Under the pieces are notes generated by a model. The model made no database searches. It saw nothing but the letters and a program-made list of their open reading frames with translations, and was not told where the DNA came from. Below, piece after piece: positions 45,614 to 57,104 of a stretch of 64,000 nucleotides of DNA. The DNA is taken from the NCBI RefSeq assembly GCF_964204645.1, contig NC_134032.1, positions 932,501 through 996,500 of the forward strand, in the 5' to 3' direction. Every line of letters begins with the position of its first letter. Positions within the stretch are counted from its first letter, which is position 1. A program made the position numbers and the translations under genes. The stretch is from Tubulanus polymorphus. Taxonomy: Eukaryota; Nemertea; Palaeonemertea; Tubulaniformes; Tubulanidae.

Positions 45614-46749
45614 GCTATAGGCGGAGTCTACTATAGTATTTATACGGATGACGACCCATTATCGAACTAGCCTAATACCAGGTTATTTCCGAGAATCAAG
45701 TATTATGGTTATGAACTTATCGAATTTAACGCCTGATATATCTCCATACGTACTCGGGCCCGGATCCAGACGCAAATTTAGAAGGACTTGTTGTCACATC
45801 TCAAAAGAGCACTTTGTCGTCCACGAAGGCAATGCAGTGGAACCTAGTTACGGCGAACTTCACCGGACCAGAAAAGAAAATCTGTTCGTTATAAACCGAT
45901 AGTTCGTTATCCAGTATGAAATTAAATTTTCTTATGGGACAAAATTCTATATTTGTAATATCCTTTGAATTGTTGTATCGGAGTTCGTTGTAACGGGGTT
46001 CCACTGTACTAGGGATGCATTGAAATGCACCTGTTATTTTTGTTCACAAAATAGAAAAGGACGAAATATTAGAAATATTTCATGTACTTGTACAAGTCTC
46101 ACAAGTTCTGCTGGATCTGTCTCTGGTGCGGTCTATACCATCGAATACCGTAGTCGCTGCTGTAGGACCTGACTGGAATTCCAATTTATCCAAGGCGCTT
46201 TGAGGTGAAACTTTTTTTGACGGTGGTTAATGTCCTATTGTAGACCAGCGCGCACCTGTCGATCCTCACGATGAAATCGATGATGAATAAACATAATTTA
46301 TGCATAGAACAAAGAAAAAATCTAAAATAAATTTTTTATTTGTTAACTATACTGAGATTTATATCGGTTCACTATAGTCAACAAAGAAACACGTTTCTGA
46401 TTTATGTCGAATTCGAAATGAAGCTGTTAGAATATTTTGTTACGTTGAATTATGATGTCAAACCTCCCCTCATGATGATCTGTATTTGTCCTTAAAAAAA
46501 CGTGCGTGTTTCAAACACAAACGTCGATAGTATCAGGGCGCCAATACAGCGCCAACTAGAACAATGTGTAATTATGATTATGTCTTATTGATTGGTTAAT
46601 AATTATGGTAATAATCGAATTATTTGTTTGCCAATGAAATATTGAAATATATGTATGATATTGTAAATCTAGTGGCTCGTTATCTCATGGTTCGGGGCAA
46701 TTTTTACGTGTCTGCTACATTTTGAAAAGAAATTGTTCAAGTCTTCGGT
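45614..46749. other. no gene recognised
   Basis: AT-rich with short ORFs lacking motifs. Confidence 0.35.
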
Positions 46750-47612
46750 ATTCGTTCATTTTCCCTCCGGTTATTTTCCCTCCAGTCATGATCCCTTAGT
46801 CATTAACCCTCTGATCGTTTTCCCTCCAAAGAATATAATGTTATAAAAAGAAGGGACTTTTGTAGGGTTCACTTTTCTAAAATTGATAGCAGAAAGAATG
46901 TCCTATTTCAGTATGTATAAGGCAACTTATGGATTCATGGAGAAATGCTCATTTTAGTAAGATAAAATCCCACTATTTACAGATTAAAAGAATTTAAAAA
47001 CCAGAATTTATTTATTAAATCTAAAATATATAAAAGACACAACGTTTCGATCTCACCCTAGAGATCATCATCAGGTGACGGTCGTCAATTCTGGTTTTTA
47101 AATTCTTTTTAATCTGTAAATAGTGGGATTTTATCTTATTATCCGTTCACCACGATTGAGTGCGGTCATCGTTCTATTCTGTTTAGTTTTAGAAAGAATA
47201 ACTGCGGTCAAAAAAGCGTTAATACATTGAATAATTAAATCCTTCGATCTAAGAAACAATGAGGATTAATTAGATTAAAGGTTTTATTAAATCATGGACG
47301 TATAAACTAGTCTATACGTCCATGATTAAATAAAGCAAATTGCATTGCTATTGAGTCAGGTGAGTCAGGTGGAACTTGAATTTAGCTCACATGCTTAGGC
47401 AACATTATATTATACTAGACATTCTGTTAATGTCCATCTATCAAAAATGAATTTTCGTAATCAAATCATTTATTTCCACTTATTTCATTAATGATATTAA
47501 TTTGAACACTTGGAGGGAAAATTTATGTTTTGGAGGGAAAGTAACTGAATGGATAATGATTGAGGGATTTTGTGTGGAGGGAAAATGGCCGGAGGGAAAA
47601 TGACAGTGAATC
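46750..47612. mobile_element. non-autonomous element with TTTTCCCTCC terminal repeats
   Basis: Left end attcgttcattttccctccgg then ttattttccctcca; right end tggagggaaaatggccggagg then gaaaatgacagtgaat, i.e. inverted repeats containing two or three copies of ttttccctcc. An inverted pair gataaaatcccactatttac (46961; complement ending 47137) is nested inside, enclosing a sequence that reads ctgatgatgatctc..gagatcgaaacgtt on the minus strand. A 36-bp hairpin (atcatggacgtata and complement) lies at 47291-47326. Confidence 0.7.
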
Positions 47613-48147
47613 CTTTATTTCTGCGTGCTTTCCACAAAAAATGCTTATTTTTGACTTTGTTGAGAAGTTTCGTCTGATATATCAAAATTATTGTCATTTC
47701 TTGGTGATACCAAAAATTTAGTCATCAAAAGCCAGGTACACATCACTTTTGGGCAATTAACTTGTCAGATGACATAAGTGAAATTTATTGGTTACTACAT
47801 TTACGTACTGACCTGTACCCGTCCCTGCCAAATTTTGGACACCATAAAGAAATGTATATTTTTGGCCTTATTTGACTACAGAATTATGCATTTAATTTCA
47901 AAAAGACATGTACAATAATTGTACATGTAAATTATCTTATTATATTTCTCATCACGTCACTGTTTTGGGGCTGGCCAGGTTGGGACCGGGATCCCCTACC
48001 CCTCTGAGACCCCTCTGAGAGTCCCTCGGTCGTTTCCCGATGATGGCGATTTATTGACTGGAATACTGTCCTCACCAGCCGTTATTGGACCACGCGACCT
48101 AGTTTAACTGTTCCCGCGGAAACCACCTACAACACTAGGCTGGCTAC
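47613..48147. other. no gene recognised
   Basis: AT-rich, then a C-rich stretch near 47990-48030; no coding signal. Confidence 0.35.
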
Positions 48148-48320
48148 ATCTTCACCCGTCAAGGGATTCGAACCCACTAAACCCGCCAAAGCTGTTCGCC
48201 GAACCCCTTGACCTCACGAGTCGTCGGTGTCGTTACTAGCCGACCAGAATCCGGTCGTACCAATCACAGCGCTTGTAACAAACGACTCTAGGCTTCTATT
48301 GGTTTTCTCGTTAAATGGAC
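48148..48320 (+). repeat. interspersed ~170-bp repeat, copy 2
   Basis: Second copy of 32268-32440; here it includes gggattcgaaccca, a reverse B-box-like word. Confidence 0.8.
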
Positions 48321-48884
48321 CAATCAGCGAACGTTTTACCGAACAAGGAAGTATTTCGCAAATCGATATATGACGTCATGCGCAACAGCGCCAGTAATGA
48401 AATCACGCTTCGCGAGGCCAGGGGGCTGGTGGAAATGAGTTCGGGAGTTATACCTGACCCCTGGCAAGCGAGGATGGGCTGGCTACAATCGTCCAACAAA
48501 CTGCTAATCATTTTGGCACATCTAGTGTCTCCACTCACTACACGTAAACGCTGTCAAAAATTAAGTATGTCCTAGATTTAAAAATTCAATGATTCTGATA
48601 GATTACGCATGCGCATAAACGGCAAAGGAAAACAGTTTTGGGCGGGTTGATTAAGTTGGCATAGTGTAGTCTAACAAAGCCAGGGCGATCTGCCCTAATA
48701 TAGCCCGCTGAGAACTTTGTTTTGTTTTTGGCCTTACGTCACTTGCACGTGTCCGCTCAATTTCCATTCGTCGGGGACTCGATCTGACGTGTACTTTTTG
48801 TGGGTACACCCATCACGGACGTCACTTCATCCACTAAGGATTAAAGAAAAAATATATATATAAATGGACAAAATGATCTTCAAC
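48321..48884. other. no gene recognised
   Basis: An ORF of 86 codons on + (48315-48575) has no recognisable motif and starts within the preceding repeat, so it is not called. Confidence 0.35.
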
Positions 48885-49195
48885 CTTGTAATATAGCTAT
48901 TTCCAGAATCTCATTGTATTAGATGAGGCAGCCAGAAAAATTCACCCGAATCAGTCGCTTGCCGGTTCAGACTGAATGGAAGATTGTTTGAATGAACCGG
49001 AACCGCAATTTCCAATTATGTACTTCGATTTAAAAATATTCTGTTAACTCGACCGCTGATCACACAACTATATCTGTACTTCGATTTCCGATTTCAAAAT
49101 CAAACCGCCTGTTTCGCTGCCGGCGGGTGTGGTGGGTCTGTAAGGGACGCTCAATCCAAAAATCAAACAAAATTTACCAGCCCAATAAATAAATA
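48885..49195 (+). repeat. interspersed ~300-bp repeat, copy 2
   Basis: Matches 5875-6181 (cagtcgcttgccggttcag, cacacaactatatctgtact, gcctgtttcgctgccggc). Confidence 0.75.
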
Positions 49196-49666
49196 ATGGG
49201 GACAATCCCTATTCTAAGATCAAGGATTGGGTGCCGAGCGTTAATAAACCTGCTATTGGTACTGAAAAACTGTGCGCCAAAACAAACATATGGTGATAAC
49301 CCTATGAATGAAATATGCAGATCAAATTGCCATTGAATTAAGTAGGATCATTTAATAATGTGATATTGAATAATGAATATCGCCATGTATATGCGCTACT
49401 GAAGATCTGAATCCGTGAATGCAGGTAACAGATGAAGTAATTAAGCCGAGCTGTTTAATTGCCCGTTGATGCGTATTAATATCACCCTGTGTCTGAGCAT
49501 AGTTTAAAATAAATGTAATATATATATATATATATATATATAATTCCCCACGCGCCCGCGGGAGTCGGAACTTCTCATCTTCTATGTGGTAGATTTCCAG
49601 AATCAAGTGACGTTTCAAAGACAAGCTATAAGTAGGTCAGCGATCACGTGGCCACCTTCGCGAACG
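49196..49666. other. upstream flank of the SLC18-like gene; (TA)n at 49517-49542
   Basis: Contains a short (ta)n run. The open frame of the transporter extends in front of its first ATG back to 49586 without a stop, so an upstream exon or non-AUG start cannot be excluded. Confidence 0.35.
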
Positions 49667-50995
49667 ATGCTTCATGAATTGAACGTTAACAACGAGAAGG
49701 ATGAAGATTCTGTTGAAGATAAGGGTTACGGCAGTATGGACTCATTCTGCAGTGCAGAAGACGCCATGTCTAGTTCGTGTAGCCTTCGTTGTCAGCACAG
49801 GCCCAGCCCTATAGCTATCGTTTGTATCGTGAGTACAGCGTCGCTGATAATCGAAGTAACGCGAAGCGCTGTAATCACCGTCACTTCCGAGATCCTTCAC
49901 GATGTTGAAAACGATACCGCAGAAGATCACCGGATCGCTTTCAAAATAGCGACTACCCAATCCGCGTATAACTTCGGCCTGATTTTCGGAAACGTCCTGT
50001 GCGCGCGAGTGGCGTACAGTCGCGGACATTTATACCCGTTTTGGTTTGGACTACTGACCGGACTCGGCGCTACTTCCATATCGGCGTTTGCGTCCGCGTG
50101 GTGGGTTCTGGCGTTAGCGAATTTACTCGTCGGACTTTCAATTGCGTTTGTTGCCAATGCCGGTTCGACGATGGTCGCTATCGCTTTCGACGATGAAGAT
50201 GATAGGGCCAAAGCCCTAGCCGCCATATACAGTTGCCGATACGGTGGCACTTTATTCGGTTACGCGGGCTGTTTGTACGTGGTGAAATGGACCGGGCGCG
50301 TGGCTCCATTTTGGGCCCTCTTCGCCGCTTTAGTCGTCACGATCGCTATTCGAGGTTTCACGAATATTGAAAATAACCGCGACGAAAATTCAATAAATAA
50401 ACCTTTTCAACTCAGCGTCGTGAAATCGATGCTTACCGATGCCCAGACGTTAGTGTTATTTGGCTTTAACGCAATGGACGCAGTCTCTAACAGTATTTAC
50501 TACAGTTTAGTACCGTTGTGGATTATAGAACACATCAGCGCTAAACATTGGCAACTAGCGACTATAAGACTATCGTCGGCGACTCTTTTCGTTTTCAGTA
50601 CAAACGTCTTCGGATTTTTTGTGTCGAAAACTAGAAGCTATCGATGGATTTATACTTTTATTAGTTTCATGCTGGTGGCTGTATCGTTCATTATCTATTC
50701 GTTTATTCGGAATATCTGGCAGGCGTTCGGCCCGGCTTGCGTATGCACGTTAGCGTTCAGTTGGTTCGGCGCTTTCATTCACTCGTGGCTGTCGGATGTG
50801 GCCGAAAAGAAATTCGACGAAAATTACGCGACGATGTTCGCTATCGATGTTGTCTTCTGTCGTACGGTCTCAATTGTACTAACATTATGTACAGGTTTCG
50901 TGCAGCCTTATGTCGGATACCCGGCAATATTTATAGGTCTCGGTATTGTGGATTTCATCTATTCGTTCAGCTCCTATAGTTTACGAGGTATATGA
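49667..50995 (+). CDS. SLC18 (vesicular amine/acetylcholine transporter)-like MFS carrier
   Basis: A single exon of 442 codons from the first ATG. A polar N-terminus (about 55 residues, acidic, Ser-rich) precedes about 12 hydrophobic segments. Correspondences with SLC18: AFDDEDDRAKALA after segment 4-5 (SLC18 has a similar acidic DDEERGNAMG loop), ISAKHWQLATIRLSSA with STNVFGFF in segments 7-8, and FAIDVVFC plus GYPAIFIGLGIVDF in segments 11-12. The aspartate of FAIDVVFC aligns with the conserved acidic residue of segment 11 in VMATs. In segment 1 the VMAT Asp-Asn pair is replaced by Glu-Val (LIIEVTRS), and the segment-10 Asp is not apparent, so the substrate is probably not a classical monoamine. 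The lack of introns suggests a retrogene or an expanded orphan clade. It would act as a proton antiporter in vesicle or plasma membranes (family inference). Confidence 0.8.
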   Translation: MLHELNVNNEKDEDSVEDKGYGSMDSFCSAEDAMSSSCSLRCQHRPSPIAIVCIVSTASLIIEVTRSAVITVTSEILHDVENDTAEDHRIAFKIATTQSAYNFGLIFGNVLCARVAYSRGHLYPFWFGLLTGLGATSISAFASAWWVLALANLLVGLSIAFVANAGSTMVAIAFDDEDDRAKALAAIYSCRYGGTLFGYAGCLYVVKWTGRVAPFWALFAALVVTIAIRGFTNIENNRDENSINKPFQLSVVKSMLTDAQTLVLFGFNAMDAVSNSIYYSLVPLWIIEHISAKHWQLATIRLSSATLFVFSTNVFGFFVSKTRSYRWIYTFISFMLVAVSFIIYSFIRNIWQAFGPACVCTLAFSWFGAFIHSWLSDVAEKKFDENYATMFAIDVVFCRTVSIVLTLCTGFVQPYVGYPAIFIGLGIVDFIYSFSSYSLRGI

Positions 50996-51955
50996 TATGA
51001 TATGATATGGTATATAGGCGGATCTTGTCTTGGGGAGGGGCGCCCAGTTAGAGATTTATGTAAAACACCTGGGCGAACTTCAGTTTTCGTTTTTAGTGGG
51101 CTTGGTCGCATCACCTACTATAGTTCGGTCGTAACGTATTTCACAGTGTCGGCCATATTGTAAATATCGCTCAATCCCGTGGTCGACCATTTCCGGACCG
51201 ACTAACGGACATTCGGTTTCAGATCATTTAGCTCGACTATAGTCCAATAACCGAAGTTTGCCCTGGTTGCGCAGATTCTGTTAGCGCCATAGGCGCACGA
51301 AACACAGGGCGGGGGATACGGAGTCATCCCCCGGAAAATTTTGAATTTTTTATCATCTAACATCGCGATTGCGTCGTGTAGTTGATATATCTTACGTATC
51401 TTATCATCGTATCTTACGTATCTTACTTATCATTATCTTCTCGCTCTGAACAAAAAATATCTCAGTCTTATAGTATAGACTAGATAGTAATACCCGTGGA
51501 AACTACGGGTGATTTCCTTTGGCCCAGAACTCCAAACTGTTCAATTTATTCGCAATGGAATTAAGTCGGGCCGTTTAAAATCTGTGTCCATGCCCGTGGA
51601 GACCCTATGAGCTTTCATGACCTGTCCCCGTGGACTGGGAACTGTCGGAGGCAAACAAAATATGAACGGGGCTACGCGGGACTTGAACTCCTGACCCATC
51701 AGCTGTAAGTCTTGTACTCTACTAACTGGGCCTTTGAAACAGTATAACGGAGTGATATTGTAGAATTGTTTTGGTGCAGTAAGAGTCTATAATTAGAAAT
51801 CCTGCTTACCGATTGGCTGAAATTTTGGCTGCCTCCGTTTGGCCCCCTATAAATATCTTCACACCCGTTTATACCCGTTGCATTAGTTTATACAATGATT
51901 GACTACCACACAAAATTTCAAGGCCCAATTCTTCTCCACGGCGACGCTATATATA
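50996..51955. other. no gene recognised; tRNA-like stretch on minus strand
   Basis: 51663-51732 read on the minus strand gives cccagttagtagagt (A-box-like) and aggagttcaagtcccgc (B-box-like), without a clean cloverleaf: SINE head or tRNA pseudogene. 51190-51250 shares words with 5090-5190. Confidence 0.4.

Positions 51956-52014
<59 letters not shown>
51956..52014. repeat. (TA)n microsatellite
   Basis: About 28 ta dinucleotides. Confidence 0.97.
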
Positions 52015-52017
<3 letters not shown>

Positions 52018-52243
52018 ATCTTCCTAACCCTAAACCCTTGATTTAATGTGAGTTTTGCTTTGCCTATCGACCTTTCTGATAGTACCTCAGCTAAACGTTA
52101 GCTCGTTGATGTCCCAGCTCTTATGGACTTGTCAGAATTATTCGTCAATTTTTGCAAACCAAGACGATTTTTGTCTCCAATCACATTTTGTTCTAGAATT
52201 TAAGAAGAATCAATATAGAATCTTGAGACACGCGCATTTTTCA

Positions 52244-53359
52244 TTACTCGTAATGATTCGTTTTATTGCGACAGAAATCTATTAGCTGTTTACGAAAGCG
52301 ACGCCTCGACGCGCAATAAATGATGAAATTACAAGATGCCGCAATCATTCTGACCATATTTTGAAATTGGTTCATTATCGTCGCGAACGAACCTCTGCCG
52401 ATCTTCCCGTTCAGAGTCGACCTAAGGTTATCTATCGCTGATCTGAGGTCGAAAGCTTTTTTAACCGAATACAGGCATGAAATGAGCACCAAGGCCAGAG
52501 TTAAACTACGCTCACTGCTGCTGCTGCTGTTAGAAGGTCGATTATTTGTAGACATTGTTTCTCTCGCCGCCCCTGCGCGCCTCAACGTGAAAATCAATCG
52601 GACAGTTATCAGAACCACGGTCACCGTCGGGATTATTGTGAATAAAGGACCGTTTACAAAAACGTCATAGTATTTCAAATTAATGTTTTAACCGAATGCA
52701 GTCAACTTCTGCGTCCATCTCTCGTGTCCAGTGCACGGATTAATGGAACGACGAGTATCATATTTGAAATACTGTTTTGACTTATTCCCAATTGAAAGTA
52801 TCGACACAAAAATAATGCATATATAGCTTTTATTCATGCTTATCATTCTAGCCGCTTTCAGAGGCCAGCAAACAACGATATATCTGTCTACAGCTATTAG
52901 CAATGTAATCAGATCGCTAACGTCCGAGGCCAGAAGTCGAATGTTTTGGGTGTACGAATACATGCGCTTCATAACGTGGTTTCTTTCAGCGGTCATGTCC
53001 AGTAACAACGTGTGACTGTAGAGCCGATACTGAAAGTCAAATACGGTATAAGACACACAAATAAACATGTCCGCGACGGCTAAACATCTCAAATAGAATA
53101 TGCTGGTGTTGTTCGAGCGCTCACGCGTGAGGACGAGTAATGATAGCAAATTTGCACCGAAACCGAAGATAGCGAAACTGAAAATAACGCAAGTCGTTAC
53201 TCGTAATAATAGATTCACGTGAAACGGTTTGTAATCGGCGTGATGGATGTATTTACACCGCGGATGAGGTTTAAACCCCGCCTTCTCGGCGGTGGTTGCC
53301 GGGTCCGTTCCGTTTAGCGGGAACCAATCGCTAGCGAATACACTTCCCGAAGCCATCAT
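52244..53359 (-). pseudogene. rhodopsin-class peptide-receptor-like GPCR with one in-frame stop
   Basis: One uninterrupted minus-strand reading frame of 372 codons from ATG 53359 to the stop at 52246-52244, except for a TAA at 52690-52688 (codon 224); both halves share the frame. Seven segments are visible: TM1 (FAIFGFGANLLSLLVL), TM2 (YLRCLAVADMFICVSYT), TM3 ending AVDRYIVVCWPLKA (intact DRY), TM4 (YICIIFVSILS), TM5 (PLFTIIPTVTVVLITVRLIF), TM6 (LTLALVLISCLYSVKKAF) and TM7 with NFIIYCASRRRFRK. The NPxxY motif is NFIIY, as in many FMRFamide-receptor-like GPCRs. The stop falls in extracellular loop 2, just before TM5. It may be a young pseudogene, an allele, or a base-call error. No introns, which suggests retroposition. 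Confidence 0.8.
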
Positions 53360-53705
53360 TCACGCGCAGGCGGTCGCTGATTGATGATCGAGAATCAATC
53401 GGTTTTACCTATACCAAATTTATATCTGACAGCAGATAAACTTGATGAGCGAATGTCGGACGACGACCAGCCCAAGCGGCGGACGCGAATACGCACTGAA
53501 GCTGACACAAGAATTCTACGCGCGTAGAACCTGCTATATTTTTAGGACGGCTATACGATTACCAATTACATGTACGTGGCGAAACTGAACCGTTAATGAG
53601 CGATGGATTTACGTAAGTTGTTCGTATCGTCTACTGCAAAATATGATATCATGTTTAAAAACGTGAGTATAGCGTAGCAATAGAGGGGTTCTGGTTCCGC
53701 TAACT
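53360..53705. other. upstream flank of the GPCR, nothing recognised
   Basis: No coding or repeat structure apparent. Confidence 0.3.
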
Positions 53706-53880
53706 TGGGCTAACTATTGGGCTTACCATGGGCTAACTATTGGGCTTACCATGGGCTAACTATTGGGCTTACCATGGGCTAACTATTGGGCTTACCATGG
53801 GCTAACTATTGGGCTTACCATGGACTTACCATGGGCTAACTATTAGGCTTACCATGGGCTAACCACGGGCTAACTTTGCC
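53706..53880 (+). repeat. 23-bp minisatellite
   Basis: gggcttaccatgggctaact followed by att repeated about six times, then degenerate units. Confidence 0.93.
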
Positions 53881-54282
53881 TAATTATTGGGCTAGCTTCT
53901 GAGCTAATTGATGCTAACTATTTAGCAACTTCCGATTTTGTTGATTTAACACGCAGATTTAAAGATAAATTTTATTTCTTTGTCGTTTTATCTGTAGGGA
54001 GGTAAATTCGTTTTAATTGTGCAGGTTTCAGTCATATGAAATAGTCAAACCTGCGAGTTTTGCAGTAACGAGGATCCATTATTGCGGGTATCAGAATGGA
54101 ATCAAAACACTTCCAAGTGCCTTATAGTGATCACTTTTATAAGTCAGCTGATCGAATTCTAAATAAATGTCAGGCGTGCAGTTCATTTCTTATCTTTTGA
54201 TTTCTAATCTAATTTTCTGGTATGAAGTCTTAATGATCGAAAATTGAAATTAATGGTGATAAAGTGTCAAGTGTTAGAGGGG

Positions 54283-55345
54283 TAGCAGGGTCCAGGCTGC
54301 AGTTTGAGTGTAGCAGGGTCCAGGCTGCAGTTTGAGTGTAGCAGGGTCCAGGCTGCAGTTTGAGTGTAGCAGGGTCCAGGCTGCAGTTTGAGTGTAGCAG
54401 GGTCCAGGCTGCAGTTTGAGTGTAGCAGGGTCCAGGCTGCAGTTTGAGGGGTAGCAGGGTCCAGGCTGCAGTTTGAGTGTAGCAGGGTCCAGGCTGCAGT
54501 TTGAGGGGTAGCAGGGTCCAGGCTGCAGTTTGAGTGTAGCAGGGTCCAGGCTGCAGTTTGAGTGTAGCAGGGTCCAGGCTACAGTTTGAGGGGTAGCAGG
54601 GTCCAGGCTGCAGTTTGAGTGTAGCAGGGTCCAGGCTGCAGTTTGAGGGGTAGCAGGGTCCAGGCTGCAGTTTGAGTGTAGCAGGGTCCAGGCTGCAGTT
54701 TGAGTGTAGCAGGGTCCAGGCTGCAGTTTGAGGGGTAGCAGGGTCCAGGCTGCAGTTTGAGGGTCCAGGCTGCAGTTTGAGTGTAGCAGGGTCCAGGCTG
54801 CAGTTTGAGGGGTAGCAGGGTCCAGACTGCAGTTTGAGTGTAGCAGGGTCCAGGCTGCAGTTAGAGGGGTAGCAGGGTCCAGGCTGCAGTTTGAGGGGTA
54901 GCAGGGTCCAGGCTGCAGTTTGAGTGTAGCAGGGTCCAGGCTGCAGTTTGAGTGTAGCAGGGTCCAGGCTGCAGTTTGAGTGTAGCGGGGTCCAGGCTGC
55001 AGTTTGAGTGTAGCGGGGTCCAGGCTGCAGTTTGAGTGTAGCGGGGTCCAGGCTGCAGTTTGAGTGTAGCGGGGTCCAGCCTGCAGTTTGAGTGTAGCGG
55101 GGTCCAGGCTGCAGTTTGAGTGTAGCAGGGTCCAGGCTGCAGTTTGAGTGTAGCAGGGTCCAGGCTGCAGTTTGAGTGTAGCAGGGTCCAGGCTGCAGTT
55201 TGAGTGTAGCAGGGTCCAGCCTGCAGTTTGAGTGTAGCAAGGTCCAGGCTGCAGTTTGAGTGTAGCAGGGTCCAGGCTGCAGTTAGAGGGGTAGCAGGGT
55301 CCAGGCTGCAGTTTTAGTGTAGCAGGGTCCAGGCTGCAGTTTGAT
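54283..55345 (+). repeat. 28/29-bp minisatellite, ~38 units
   Basis: Unit gtagcagggtccaggctgca-gtttgagt (28 bp) alternating irregularly with a 29-bp form having gtttgagggg. No stop arises in the minus-strand frames, which gives two apparent 336- and 359-codon ORFs; they are by-products of the repeat. Blocks with agcgggg cluster at 54985-55090. Confidence 0.97.
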
Positions 55346-56020
55346 GCCAGCATTAATTCATAAAACGGTTTAGAATCGATTCAAACTCGTTGTCTGTAGT
55401 CTATATATAATACTGATCGCTATAGCGACTATGATGTCTGAATCCTATCAGTTACAACCAACATTTCATCATAGTTGGTTTTGGCAAATTCTCACACTTT
55501 CGTTGATCCCAAAAATTAGCTGCCAACCCAAATTAAGCGATACAAAATTCTGAAATCTGATTGATTCAGCTCGCTCGTGATTCGGCCGCGTCCTTTTTAG
55601 TTTTTTAATCACATCCATTCAAATCCAATATATCCATAATAAATTAATTACAACAGATGATTTTATGACAATCAATTCAATTTATTAGAATTCAAATAAA
55701 CATAATATTTACAAAATTTATCATGCGTTAAGATAACCTTGCACATGTTCATGAATCCTCGATCTCCTGACATCATCATCAGTGCCCTACAAAAATTGAA
55801 AATTGAAAAACTAAAATCACGATGATGCTGAAACTGTCCATTAAACGAAAGTTGGGTGTGACTGGTGGGAATTCCCCCCATCTGTTATTGCAGCCGAACC
55901 CAAGCGGCGGATTAAGAGGAGACGCTGGAATCGTGCCTTTCTTTGTCCAGCGTAGACTAGGTGGGGCCTTATAATACCAGTCAATTGATATCATTACGAT
56001 TGCCTGTTGTTATTTGCTTT
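55346..56020. other. no gene recognised
   Basis: AT-rich; small minus-strand ORFs without motifs. Confidence 0.35.
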
Positions 56021-56574
56021 AAATTATTTTTGTTTTTCATACACACCAGTGGGGCCGAAGTAGTAACTGCGGAGCAACGGTTTATAAGACGCACATGCTT
56101 GCCCCAGTTCCCGAGTCTAGTTGGGAGGTACCAGCTCACTAAAAAATGAAGATATCAACGTCTGCAATAAATTTGATGGTAGATAAATTTTTAGGAAGGT
56201 TATTAAATTATTTTTGTTTTTGATACACACCAGTGGGGCCGAAGTGTAGTAACTGCGGAGCAACGGTTTATAAGACGCACATGCTTGCCCCAGTTCCCGA
56301 GTCTAGTTGGGAGGTACCAGCTCGCTAAAAAATGAAGATATCAACGTCTGCAATAAATTTGATGGTAGATAAATTTTTAGGAAGGTTATTAAATTATTTT
56401 TGTTTTTGATACACACCAGCGGGGCCGAAGTGTAGTAACTGCGGAGCAACGGTTTATAAGACGCACATGCTTGCCCCAGTTCCCGAGTCTAGTTGGGAGG
56501 TACCAGCTCACTAAAAAATGAAGATATCAACGTCTGCAATAAATTTGATGGTAGATAAATTTTTAGGAAGGTTA
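56021..56574 (+). repeat. ~185-bp tandem repeat, three copies
   Basis: aaattatttttgtttttgat then cacaccag(t/c)ggggccgaag begins at 56021, 56205 and 56391. Copies are more than 97% alike and stop just before the LTR region. Confidence 0.95.
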
Positions 56575-56599
56575 CTAATGTTTTATGAACTTTTATTCG

Positions 56600-57104
56600 T
56601 CATATAAACATTAGTGATTTTCTATGAATAATTTGTTTTATTGTAATTTTCCTACATTTCATATACTTCAGACACAATGGTAAGATGAAGAGGGATACTT
56701 TCCCGATTTACAAGTAGAAGATACGCTTTATATGACATGTTTGCACTGCATGATCCTCTGACATACGATTACAACTGATACAGAGGATAGTATTTATTTA
56801 GTATCTAAGTCATTATTCAGTTTTCATTACAAACATATTATACTATATTTCCGTATGTTAATTATATCAAAAGCAATATTGTCTTTATCTCTTTAATCCT
56901 AACCTTATACACTTCACTCGGCACTGGTCATTCGGACTTTGTCCTACTGACGTCTGGCCATTGTCTAGTGGAGCAATATAAATTCATGTCTCTCTATTCC
57001 TCGCTCTCTTTCTCTTTGGCTCTCGTTCTCTCTCTGAGCTCTTTTATCTTTGACTCGTTTCAACAATAAATCAAGCTTTAAATTATTTCAATATCGTTTG
57101 TGTT
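56600..57104 (+). repeat. 5' LTR (left boundary approximate)
   Basis: Contains gcaatataaattcatg (TATA-like) near 56972 and caacaataaatc (polyadenylation-like) near 57061. Its central part matches 63820-64000. The right end is set by the putative primer-binding site. Confidence 0.65.

Noticed and set aside
48315-48575. 86-codon ORF overlapping an opposite-strand ORF
   Set aside because: It begins in an interspersed repeat, has no motif, and is open on both strands by composition.
54230-55353. Two overlapping minus-strand ORFs of 336 and 359 codons rich in LQPGPCYTQTAAWT-type repeats
   Set aside because: They follow from a 28/29-bp minisatellite that contains no stop in these frames; both frames are open at once and no start or splice context supports translation.
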